Shown here in pieces: positions 50,993 to 58,099 of a stretch of DNA of 58,099 nt. The stretch's first letter is position 1. Every line of letters begins with the position of its first letter. This stretch comes from Paraburkholderia franconis (GTDB lineage Bacteria; Pseudomonadota; Gammaproteobacteria; Burkholderiales; Burkholderiaceae), in NCBI RefSeq assembly GCF_009362735.1, contig NZ_WHNP01000048.1:1-58099 (forward strand), given 5' to 3'. Position numbers and translations under genes: made by a program. The notes under the pieces were generated by a model. It was not told where the DNA came from. It saw nothing but the letters and a program-made list of their open reading frames with translations, and ran no database searches.

Positions 50993-51970
50993 CTAGCTCG
51001 CCTGACGCCGCTCGACGCTCGGCGCATGGCCGAACTGCGCGCGATAGGCTTTGCTGAAATGACACGGCGAGTGAAAGCCGCACACGGCCGTCACGCGCGC
51101 AATCGATGCGTCCGTCGTGCGCAGCAGATCGCGCGCACGCCGCAAACGCAGCGACAGGTAGTAGTGGGTCGGCGACACGTTCAGATAGACCTTGAACATG
51201 CGCTGCAAATGACGCTGCGATAGCTGCACGAGCCGCGCGAGTTCTTCGAGCGACAGAGGCTCTTCGATATTCGCTTCCATCAGCCGCACGACTTCGATCA
51301 GCTCGGCGCGCGAAAAGCCGACGCGCGCATCGACGGGTATCGGCTGCGGATCGCTTGCACTGCGAATGCGTTCGAGAATGAACTGCTCCGACACCTGCGC
51401 CGCGAGGTTCTGTCCAAAGCGGCTGCTGACGAGATCCAACATCAGGTCGAGCGGCGCGGTGCCGCCCGTGCAGGTCAAGCGGTCGCGATCGATCACGAAC
51501 AGCTCGTCGGCGAAGCGCACGTGCGGATATTCCTTGTGCAGCACGGACATATCTTCCCAATGCACCGCGCAGCTATATCCGTCGAGCAGCCCCGCCGCCA
51601 TCAGCGCATACGCGCCCGTGCAGATGCCGCCCAACGGCACGCCTTGCGCGGCGACATCCGCGAGCAGGGTTCTGATGTTCGCATCCACGGCGTTGCGGAT
51701 CTGCGTGCCGCCGCAAACGATCAGCACATCGGGCATGCCGGCTTCCTCGAGCGAGCGCGTCGGCTTCACGGTCATGCCGTTGCTCGCCCGCACGGGCACG
51801 CCGTCATGCGTAAGGACAGACCAGCGATAGTGCTGCGCGCGCGACACATAATTCGCCATTCGCAGCACTTCGACCGCGCTCGTGAACGCGATCATCGAGA
51901 AACTGGGCAACGTCAGAAAGCCCACATGCGCAAGATTCGACAACGCCGCTTCGGCCCTGGTAGACGTCAC
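50993..51970 (-). CDS. GlxA/GbdR-type AraC-family regulator
   Basis: About 325 residues from a GTG (VTSTRAEAALSNLAHVGFL) with GGAG six bases before it. The alternative ATG at 52045 lacks an SD. The N-terminal DJ-1/PfpI-like domain contains VLIVCGGTQIRNAVD, VPLGGICTGAYALMAAGLLDG and TCTGGTAPLDLMLDLV. The C-terminal AraC double HTH contains LSLEELARLVQLSQRHLQRMF and TAVCGFHSPCHFSKAYRAQF. GbdR of Pseudomonas, which senses glycine betaine and dimethylglycine and drives choline catabolism, has this plan. Its place within the choline transport cluster supports that assignment. Confidence 0.87.
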   Translation of the reverse strand: MTSTRAEAALSNLAHVGFLTLPSFSMIAFTSAVEVLRMANYVSRAQHYRWSVLTHDGVPVRASNGMTVKPTRSLEEAGMPDVLIVCGGTQIRNAVDANIRTLLADVAAQGVPLGGICTGAYALMAAGLLDGYSCAVHWEDMSVLHKEYPHVRFADELFVIDRDRLTCTGGTAPLDLMLDLVSSRFGQNLAAQVSEQFILERIRSASDPQPIPVDARVGFSRAELIEVVRLMEANIEEPLSLEELARLVQLSQRHLQRMFKVYLNVSPTHYYLSLRLRRARDLLRTTDASIARVTAVCGFHSPCHFSKAYRAQFGHAPSVERRQAS

Positions 51971-52104
51971 GTTGCGCTCCGTGATGCACAAAGAAGAATG
52001 TGTTCGGCCACCGCGAGAGCGCCAGGGCTCTCGCGGGACGATCACTTATTGGTTGTATTGCAGGCGCGCCGGAGACCTGGCGCCAGTATCGATACGACGG
52101 AGAT

Positions 52105-53010
52105 TTAGCTTTGCGCGACCACCGCCTGTTCGCGGCGCACGCGCATCACGCTGCGCAGACCGGCGAAGCGCGGCGCGGCGGCCGTGCCGGGCGAGCGGCC
52201 GAAGCTCTCGGTGATGCGGTCCAGAATGATTGCGAGCAGCACGACGGACAGACCGCTTTCGAATCCGAGGCCGATATCGAGGCGCTGAATGCTCGCCAGC
52301 ACGTCGTTGCCGAGACCGCCCGCGCCCACCATCGACGCGATGATCACCATCGACAGCGCCATCATGATCGTCTGGTTCACGCCCTGCATGATCGAAGGCA
52401 ACGCATTGGGAAACTGCACCTTGTAGAGCAGTTGCCACGGCGTGCAGCCGAACGCCTGCCCTGCTTCGACGATTTCGCGGTTCACGTGCTTGATGCCGAG
52501 GCTCGTCAGACGCACGGCGGGCGGCATCGCGAAGATCACAGTGGAGAGAATGCCAGGCACGCGGCCGAGGCCGAACAGCATCGCAGCAGGAATCAGATAG
52601 ACGAACGCGGGCATCGTCTGCATCAGGTCGAGAATCGGGCGCACGATCATCTGCACGTGCTTGTTCTTCGCGGCCCAGATGCCGAGCGGAATGCCGAAGA
52701 CGAGGCTGATGAGCGTCGACGACAATGTGAGGCCCAATGTGATCACCGTCTGGTCCCAGAAGCCTGTCGCGTAGATCAGCAATAGCGAAGCGGTGGCGAA
52801 TATCGCAAAGCGCCAGCCCACGCGCCACAAGCCGATCGCGATAAAGAACGCCATCAATGCCCACATCGGAATGGCCTGCAGGCCATGTTCGATCATTGCG
52901 GCGAAGCTCTCGATCGCCTTGCCGATCGAATCGAACGTGCTCGCGTCGTGGTCGAGCAGATAGTGAACGGACTGGTCGACCCAACGGCCGAGTGGAATGA
53001 TCTCAGACAT
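52105..53010 (-). CDS. choW: choline ABC transporter permease
   Basis: A 301-residue permease of the ProW/OpuAB type. Hydrophobic helices include LQAIPMWALMAFFIAIGLW and RFAIFATASLLLIYATGFW. The inner-membrane permease loop is EAGQAFGCTPWQLLYKVQFP, containing the EAA motif that docks the ATPase. The ATG at 53010 with GAGGTG upstream is preferred over an in-frame GTG at 53019. It overlaps choV by eight bases. Confidence 0.9.
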   Translation of the reverse strand: MSEIIPLGRWVDQSVHYLLDHDASTFDSIGKAIESFAAMIEHGLQAIPMWALMAFFIAIGLWRVGWRFAIFATASLLLIYATGFWDQTVITLGLTLSSTLISLVFGIPLGIWAAKNKHVQMIVRPILDLMQTMPAFVYLIPAAMLFGLGRVPGILSTVIFAMPPAVRLTSLGIKHVNREIVEAGQAFGCTPWQLLYKVQFPNALPSIMQGVNQTIMMALSMVIIASMVGAGGLGNDVLASIQRLDIGLGFESGLSVVLLAIILDRITESFGRSPGTAAAPRFAGLRSVMRVRREQAVVAQS

Positions 53011-54175
53011 GGGCACCACCTCGATTGCGCGTAATGACTTTCAAAACAGCTGCCTGATCGACGGAACCGCAATAGCGGTCTTCGTCGTCGACGACGGGCA
53101 GCGCGGTCGTGCTCGCGCACACGCGCGACACGACATGTTCGAGCGGCGCGCCGCGCGAAATGCACTCGATCTTCTTGAGCGACGCTGTCCCGCTGCTCAT
53201 CGCATCGCGCGTGACGAAGCCGCGAATACGCCGCTCGGCATCGAGCACGAATGCGTATTCGGCGCTGCCGTTCAACGACTCGGCGACGCTCGTCTGGTCC
53301 AGATCGCGCATGATGGGCACGCCGTTCGCCTGCATCAGATCGCCCGCCGTCAGATAGCGGCTCGTATCGACGCCTTCGAAGAAGGCGCGCACGTAGTCGT
53401 CGGCGGGATTCGCGATGATGTCCTGCGGCGTGCCGATCTGCACCACGCGGCCGCCTTCCATGATCGCGATGCGGCTGCCGATGCGCAGCGCCTCTTCGAG
53501 ATCGTGCGACACGAACAGGATCGTGCGGCGCTGGTTCTTTTGCAGTTCCAGCAGCACGTTCTGCATTTCCTTGCGCTTCAACGGATCGAGCGCGGAGAAC
53601 GCCTCGTCCATGATCATCAACGACGGGTTCACGGCAAGCGCACGGGCAAGACCCACGCGCTGCTGCATGCCGCCCGACAGCTCCGCTGGCAGCTTGCCCG
53701 CGAACGTCGCGAGACCCACCTGCTCGAGCACGTCGAGCGCGCGCTTCTCGCGCTCCTTGCGTCCCATGCCCGCCACTTCCAGACCGAACGCGGCATTCGC
53801 CAGCACCGTGCGTTGCGGCATCAGCGCGAACGACTGGAACACCATGCTCATGTCGGTGCGGCGCAGCGACGTCAGCTCGGACCGCTTGATGGCCGCAACG
53901 TCGCGGCCATCGATGATGACCTTGCCGGCCGTCGGTTCGACAAGCCGGTTGATGAGACGGATCAGCGTGGACTTGCCGGAGCCGGACAGGCCCATCAGCA
54001 CGAAAATCTCGCCTTCCTGCACGTCAAAGGACGCATTGTGAACGCCCACGACATGCCCCGTTTTGGCGAACACCTCGTCTTTCGACGCGCCTCGCGAGAG
54101 CATGTCCTGAGCCAGTTTCGGGTTGGGCCCGAAAACCTTACATAAACCTTCGACCACGACCTTTGGGGATTTCAT
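53003..54175 (-). CDS. choV: choline/glycine-betaine ABC transporter ATPase
   Basis: A 390-residue ATPase of the ProV type. Walker A GLSGSGKST (about residue 70), signature LSGGMQQRVGLARAL, Walker B SLMIMDEAFSALD, and a C-terminal pair of CBS-like domains (about 280-390), which regulate osmolyte transporters. An ATG at 54184 abuts GAGGAG with no spacing; the ATG at 54175, nine bases on, is the real start. First gene of the operon. A perfect palindrome GCAGGCGCCTGC lies just upstream (54196-54207). Confidence 0.92.
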   Translation of the reverse strand: MKSPKVVVEGLCKVFGPNPKLAQDMLSRGASKDEVFAKTGHVVGVHNASFDVQEGEIFVLMGLSGSGKSTLIRLINRLVEPTAGKVIIDGRDVAAIKRSELTSLRRTDMSMVFQSFALMPQRTVLANAAFGLEVAGMGRKEREKRALDVLEQVGLATFAGKLPAELSGGMQQRVGLARALAVNPSLMIMDEAFSALDPLKRKEMQNVLLELQKNQRRTILFVSHDLEEALRIGSRIAIMEGGRVVQIGTPQDIIANPADDYVRAFFEGVDTSRYLTAGDLMQANGVPIMRDLDQTSVAESLNGSAEYAFVLDAERRIRGFVTRDAMSSGTASLKKIECISRGAPLEHVVSRVCASTTALPVVDDEDRYCGSVDQAAVLKVITRNRGGAHV

Positions 54176-54184
54176 CGAGTCCAT

Positions 54185-54644
54185 CTCCTCGTGGTGCAGG
54201 CGCCTGCCCGCACAGTGTGACTACATAGTTGCCAGAAAAAACCCCGCCTAGCCGACTAATTGCGACAGACGCTTGCGGAAATACGACACGGGCAAAAGCG
54301 AACGGCCGTTAGAGGATGGCCGCGAGGCTTGCCCAGCAAGGGTTTGTGACGATGGTGCAGTGCGCGATGAGCGGATGCGCATGTCGCTTGTGGAAAGGTC
54401 CGCGTCCATTCGGCGGTTCAGGCGATGCGTCGCGCGGCTTGTACGGACGTGCCCTGCCACAGGACCGCAGCGATGTCGATGGGGTTTTATCCTTGCTCCC
54501 GCTCTGCTGCAATGCAAAGCTGTGCCCGGTGACGACGAGCCCATGCTCCATGTGTGCATCATCGCGTGGTGAATCGGCTAAGCTCATCTTGCAGCGACAG
54601 GACAACGAAGAAACAGACAAAACGAAGTAGACCCAGGAGACATC
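54185..54644. other. 460-base divergent gap, choV / sugar-acid dehydratase
   Basis: The palindrome GCAGGCGCCTGC at 54196-54207 is 20 bases upstream of choV and could be an operator or leader hairpin. The sequence GGCGGGGTTTTTT on the minus strand near 54240 looks like a T-tract without a proper stem. Short frames in the gap have no domain or SD support. The promoter of the dehydratase operon must lie here but could not be placed. Confidence 0.4.
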
Positions 54645-56357
54645 ATGCGCAAACTTCGCTCGCAAAGCTGGTTCGGCGGCAACGACAAGGACGGCTTCAT
54701 CCACCGCTCGTGGATGAAAAACCAGGGCATTCCTCACGACGAATTCGATGGCCGCCCCGTGATCGGCATCTGCAATACGTGGTCCGAACTGACGCCCTGC
54801 AACGCCCACTTTCGCGAGCTCGCCGAGTACGTGAAACGCGGCGTGCGCGAAGCAGGCGGCCTGCCGCTCGAATTTCCCGTGATGTCGCTAGGCGAATCGA
54901 ATCTGCGACCCACGGCGATGCTGTTCCGCAACCTGGCTTCGATGGATGTCGAGGAGTCGATACGCGGCAATCCAATCGACGGCGTGATTCTGCTCGTCGG
55001 TTGCGACAAGACCACGCCAGCGCTGTTGATGGGCGCAGCGTCGTGCAATCTGCCCGCGCTGGCAGTGTCGGGCGGGCCGATGCTCAACGGCCGCTTTCGC
55101 GGACGCACGCTCGGCTCGGGCACGGGCGTCTGGCAGATGTCAGAGGAAGTGCGCGCGGGCACGATGAGCCAGCAGGAATTCATCGATGCCGAGTCGTGCA
55201 TGAACCGCTCGCGCGGCCATTGCATGACGATGGGCACGGCATCGACGATGGCGTCGATGGTCGAATCGCTCGGCATCGGCCTGCCGCACAACGCGGCGAT
55301 TCCCGCCGTCGATGCGCGCCGCCAGGTGCTCGCGCATCTCGCGGGAAGGCGCATCGTCGAGATGGTGCGCGACGACGTGACGATGGATAAGATCCTCACG
55401 CGCGAGGCCTTCGAGAACGCGATCCGCGCGAACGCGGCTATCGGCGGATCGACGAATGCCGTCGTGCATCTGATTGCGCTCGCGAAGCGCATCGGCGTCG
55501 ACCTCAAGCTCGAAGACTGGGAACTCGGATCGAGCGTGCCGTGCCTCGTGAATCTGCAGCCGTCGGGCGAGTACCTGATGGAAGATTTCTATTACGCGGG
55601 CGGATTGCCTGCGGTGTTGCGTCAGGTGGGCGAGCAAGGTCTTCTGCATCGTGATGCATTGACCGTCAACGGCAAGACGATCTGGGAGAACGTCTGCGAT
55701 GCGCCCAACTACGACCAGAAAGTGATCACGACCTTCGCGGAGCCGTTCAAGCCGCATGCGGGCATCGCCGTGCTCAAAGGCAATCTCGCGCCGAATGGTG
55801 CCGTCATCAAGCCGTCGGCGGCGACGGCTTCGTTGCTGAAGCATCGAGGCCGCGCGGTGGTATTCGAGAACGTCGAAGAACTACACGCAAAGATCGACGA
55901 CGACTCGCTCGATATCGACGAGCACTGCGTGATGGTGCTCAAAGGGGCGGGACCGAAAGGCTATCCGGGCTTTGCGGAGGTCGGCAACATGCCGCTGCCG
56001 AAAAAGGTCCTGCAAAAGGGCATCACCGATATGGTCCGCATTTCCGATGGACGCATGAGCGGCACGGCCTATGGCGCCGTCGTATTGCACGTGTCGCCCG
56101 AATCGGCGGCAGGCGGGCCGCTCGCACTGGTGCAGACAGGCGACATGATCGAGCTCGATGTCGACGCGCGGCGCCTGCATCTCGACGTGTCCGACGAAGA
56201 ACTCGAACGGCGCCGCGCCGCATGGAAGGCGCCCGAATTGCCGGCGCGCGGCTACTACCGGCTCTACGTCAAGCATGTGTTGCAGGCCGACCAGGGCGCC
56301 GATCTCGACTTCCTCGTCGGCGCGAGCGGTGCGCCCGTGCCGCGCGAGTCCCATTGA
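54645..56357 (+). CDS. IlvD/EDD-family dehydratase, probable L-arabonate dehydratase
   Basis: 570 residues from MRKLRSQSWFGGNDKDGF, the start typical of sugar-acid dehydratases rather than IlvD. Cluster-ligand cysteines are in GICNTWSELTPCN, LVGCDKTTPALLM and ESCMNRSRGHCMTMGTASTM. The C-terminal half has VMVLKGAGPKGYPGFAEVGN and DGRMSGTAYGAVVLHVSPE. Such enzymes dehydrate L-arabonate, D-xylonate or L-fuconate to the 2-keto-3-deoxy acid. A DapA-family gene follows after two bases, as in the Azospirillum L-arabinose pathway. SD AGGAGACATC. Confidence 0.85.
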   Translation: MRKLRSQSWFGGNDKDGFIHRSWMKNQGIPHDEFDGRPVIGICNTWSELTPCNAHFRELAEYVKRGVREAGGLPLEFPVMSLGESNLRPTAMLFRNLASMDVEESIRGNPIDGVILLVGCDKTTPALLMGAASCNLPALAVSGGPMLNGRFRGRTLGSGTGVWQMSEEVRAGTMSQQEFIDAESCMNRSRGHCMTMGTASTMASMVESLGIGLPHNAAIPAVDARRQVLAHLAGRRIVEMVRDDVTMDKILTREAFENAIRANAAIGGSTNAVVHLIALAKRIGVDLKLEDWELGSSVPCLVNLQPSGEYLMEDFYYAGGLPAVLRQVGEQGLLHRDALTVNGKTIWENVCDAPNYDQKVITTFAEPFKPHAGIAVLKGNLAPNGAVIKPSAATASLLKHRGRAVVFENVEELHAKIDDDSLDIDEHCVMVLKGAGPKGYPGFAEVGNMPLPKKVLQKGITDMVRISDGRMSGTAYGAVVLHVSPESAAGGPLALVQTGDMIELDVDARRLHLDVSDEELERRRAAWKAPELPARGYYRLYVKHVLQADQGADLDFLVGASGAPVPRESH

Positions 56358-56359
56358 TC

Positions 56360-57292
56360 ATGAGCTCACGCCTCGATTCCTTTTTGCCGCGCGGCATATG
56401 GCCCGTGCTCTACGCGTACTTCGACGCCGACAACGCGCTCGATGAGCGCGCCATTCGCACGCAGATCGATCGCACGATCGATGCGGGTGCAAGCGGTATC
56501 GTGATACTCGGCCTTGCGACTGAAGTGAACCGCCTGTCGCTCGAAGAGAAGCAACGGATTATCGAATGGGCCGGCGAGCACATCAGCCATCGCGTTTCTC
56601 TGTCCGTGACGATCACGGGCGATACCGTCGATGCGCAACTCGCACTCGCGGATTACGCAGTGAAACACGGCGCGTCGTCGCTGATCCTTCAGCCGCCTTC
56701 CATGCGCGACAAGCCCGAATCGTTCTACTTCGATTTCTTTGCCGACATCATGCAGCGCGTGCACGTGCCCGTGGGCATTCAGAATGCGCCTGAGTATCTG
56801 GGCGTGGGCTTGTCGGTGCAATCGCTCGTCACGCTTTCCGCGCAGTGCCCGCAATTTCAGTGGCTCAAAGGCGAAGGCCCAGCCACGGTCATTCAATCGA
56901 CGATAGAACGCCTGCGGGAGCAAGGCAGCCGACTACCCGTTTTCAATGGGCGCGGCGGACAGGAGCTAAGCGACAACCTTCGCGCCGGATGCGCGGGACT
57001 GATCGTTGCGCCCGATACATTCGACTGGCAAGCCGCCATTTACGATGCCTTTGTCAAAGGCGATCACGCGAAGGCAGAAGCGCTGTATGAAGGCATCCTG
57101 CCGTCGATCGTATTCGTGATGCAATCGCTCGACGCATTGACGTGCTACGGCAAACGCATCGCAGCATGGCGCATGGGTTTCGACGTCGTACACGATCGCG
57201 GCATGCGTCCAACCGCGTTCGGACTCGAATGCGCACGCCGTTTCGCAAGCCGGCTCGGTCCGTTCGTGAATCAGCGCCAGACGCGCGTCTGA
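56360..57292 (+). CDS. DapA-family enzyme, probable 2-keto-3-deoxy-sugar-acid dehydratase
   Basis: A 310-residue TIM-barrel of the DHDPS/NAL family. The N-terminus GIWPVLYAYFDADNALDERA and GASGIVILGLATEVNRLS match the pyruvate-class barrel. The Schiff-base Lys is in FQWLKGEGPATV, as in L-2-keto-3-deoxyarabonate dehydratase, which gives alpha-ketoglutaric semialdehyde. It could instead be an aldolase; the adjacent dehydratase favours the pentose pathway. The final semialdehyde dehydrogenase and the initial sugar dehydrogenase are not in this window. Two bases separate it from the upstream gene. Confidence 0.83.
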   Translation: MSSRLDSFLPRGIWPVLYAYFDADNALDERAIRTQIDRTIDAGASGIVILGLATEVNRLSLEEKQRIIEWAGEHISHRVSLSVTITGDTVDAQLALADYAVKHGASSLILQPPSMRDKPESFYFDFFADIMQRVHVPVGIQNAPEYLGVGLSVQSLVTLSAQCPQFQWLKGEGPATVIQSTIERLREQGSRLPVFNGRGGQELSDNLRAGCAGLIVAPDTFDWQAAIYDAFVKGDHAKAEALYEGILPSIVFVMQSLDALTCYGKRIAAWRMGFDVVHDRGMRPTAFGLECARRFASRLGPFVNQRQTRV

Positions 57293-57302
57293 CGCAAATG
57301 CA

Positions 57303-57333
57303 AAGGGGGAAGACGCTTGCGCGCTTCCCCCTT
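57303..57333. terminator. bidirectional terminator hairpin
   Basis: AAGGGGGAAG and CTTCCCCCTT form a ten-base stem around an 11-base loop, just after the DapA-family stop and before the end of the convergent small gene. The stem is strong, but only two T follow on the plus strand. Confidence 0.6.
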
Positions 57334-57355
57334 CAGTCTCAGCGCGGCGCGCTCG

Positions 57356-57592
57356 TTACTGCGCTGCCGATGCTGCTTCGTCGCTGGCTGCCTTCGGCGC
57401 TGCCTTGTGAGCGTGGTGCTTCTTGGCGTGATGCTTCTTTGCGTGATGCTTTGCGGCGGGCGCCGATGCAACAGCCGGTGCCTGTTCCGTGGCGGCGGGA
57501 GCCGATGCCGTGACGGCGGGAGCCGATGCCTGCGCGAATGCGGCGACCGAGAACAGACCTGCCAGAGCGGCAGCGATGATGTGCTTGTTCAT
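57356..57592 (-). CDS. small exported Ala/Lys/His-rich protein
   Basis: A 78-residue protein with signal peptide MNKHIIAAALAGLFSVAAFA. The mature part is low-complexity: repeats of SAPA followed by KHHAKKHHAKKHHAHKAA, then an acidic end. Similar short proteins are common in Burkholderia. The His/Lys blocks could bind metal, nucleic acid or lipopolysaccharide, but this is not established. SD lies in the usual place. Convergent with the sugar-acid operon. Confidence 0.75.
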   Translation of the reverse strand: MNKHIIAAALAGLFSVAAFAQASAPAVTASAPAATEQAPAVASAPAAKHHAKKHHAKKHHAHKAAPKAASDEAASAAQ

Positions 57593-57803
57593 TGACTTGA
57601 TTCCTCAAAACCTTGCGTTGATTAAACGGCTCACGGGCCGCCGACCCGATAGGTCATCGCTCTAAACGTCTCGCCTGACGAAGCGTTGACGACTTTTTCG
57701 CCGCCCCTTCATTTTTGACAGTTCTTGACGAACAGTTGAGCTTTTAACGCAGCATCGTGTTGATCTGCACGACATCCGTGAGGCTCAACGTCGACGTGTC
57801 GCC

Positions 57804-57825
57804 TTTTATTGATCCGGCAATAAAA
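57804..57825. promoter_or_regulatory. AT-rich inverted repeat before the IS630-like gene
   Basis: TTTTATTG and CAATAAAA are perfect complements separated by ATCCGG, 38 bases upstream of the start codon. It may be an operator, a terminator of the upstream region, or part of the left end of an insertion sequence. Confidence 0.4.
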
Positions 57826-57863
57826 TATTGAAACTTTGAGCGCAACACATGGTCGGAAGTGTT

Positions 57864-58099
57864 ATGGAAAAAATCGACTCCCGAACCTTGCCGATGGCGG
57901 CACTGAATGAACGCCGTCGCCGCGCGGTGAAGATGCGCATCGAAGGCGTAGCGTTGAAAGAGGTGGCGCTGCGTTGCGAGATGTCGCCCACGACGGTGAT
58001 TGCGGCCTGCAAGGCGTACGAGGCGGGCGGCTGGCGTGCCGTGGATGTCGGGCCTCGCGGTCGTCCGTCGGGTACCGGACGCAGCCTGAGCGCAGATCA
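57864..58099 (+). mobile_element. IS630-like transposase, N-terminal part (runs off the window)
   Basis: The frame from ATG at 57864 (MEKIDSRTLPMAALNERR) stays open to the last base. It holds a helix-turn-helix of the winged-helix type found at the start of IS630-family transposases and their relatives: RRRRAVKMRIEGVALKEVAL, SPTTVIAACKAYEAGGW, then the basic linker VGPRGRPSGTGRSLS. The DDE domain would lie beyond the window, so completeness is unknown. It could also be a stand-alone regulator. Confidence 0.7.

Noticed and set aside
54230..54260. GGGGTTTTTT on the minus strand considered as a rho-independent terminator
   Set aside because: No stem of useful length precedes the T-tract, and no gene on that strand ends there.

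Overview
The window looks like a chromosomal segment of a Burkholderiaceae bacterium, most likely Paraburkholderia or a close relative. This rests on strongly G/C-ending codons, on Burkholderia-typical small families (DUF4148, a DUF2964-like membrane peptide, an extra infA copy) and on the mix of catabolic operons. It is mostly ordinary core and accessory metabolism. It is bordered by transposase fragments: an IS3-family C-terminus at base 1 and an IS630-like N-terminus running off the right end. No prophage, CRISPR array, rRNA or tRNA was seen.

Layout: 1-2.1 kb, IS3 end, a putative lipoprotein and about 1.1 kb without a convincing gene. 2.1-5.1 kb, YqjI-like PadR repressor, YqjH-like ferric-siderophore reductase and an MFS permease. 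5.1-9.0 kb (minus), a three-subunit PaoABC-like molybdo-flavoenzyme. 9.2-9.5 kb, a decayed outer-membrane protein. 9.5-17.4 kb (minus), a valine/isobutyrate catabolic operon with a divergent AraC-type regulator. 19.0-21.4 kb, NfeD plus slipin. 21.5-23.6 kb, a DUF4148 protein and an NCS2 purine permease with a highly structured leader. 23.6-24.5 kb, two inverted copies of a dispersed hairpin repeat. 24.5-29.6 kb, small proteins, an AcoR-like sigma-54 activator, MbfA and a ferredoxin. 29.6-33.8 kb, a locus resembling the D-arginine utilisation (dau) genes. 33.8-37.7 kb, AEC permease/LysR pair, then cbtAB under a cobalamin riboswitch next to a histidine-phosphatase-like gene. 37.7-39.9 kb, small proteins and infA. 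40.0-42.2 kb, GntR/MFS divergent pair with a perfect palindromic operator. 42.2-50.0 kb, nirBD-nasA-nasTS nitrate assimilation. 50.0-54.2 kb (minus), choVW, a GbdR-like regulator and choX for choline uptake. 54.6-57.3 kb, an IlvD/EDD dehydratase and a DapA-family enzyme, probably for L-arabonate.

The most interesting signals are in non-coding DNA. (i) A predicted three-way-junction RNA with a competing alternative helix lies in the leader of the purine permease. (ii) An unusually readable control region precedes nirB: an NtrC-like site, a sigma-54 promoter and a tandem-hairpin leader of the kind bound by NasT/ANTAR proteins. (iii) Two different dispersed repeats have hairpins whose arms change together between copies. 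One of them sits between co-directional genes in two operons, each time in the same orientation relative to transcription. Protein-level oddities include a histidine-phosphatase relative without the RHG arginine, an MbfA gene overlapping a ferredoxin gene, and a probable dau locus with its own repeated operator motif. All functions are inferred from motifs and gene context read by eye; no database search or folding program was run.
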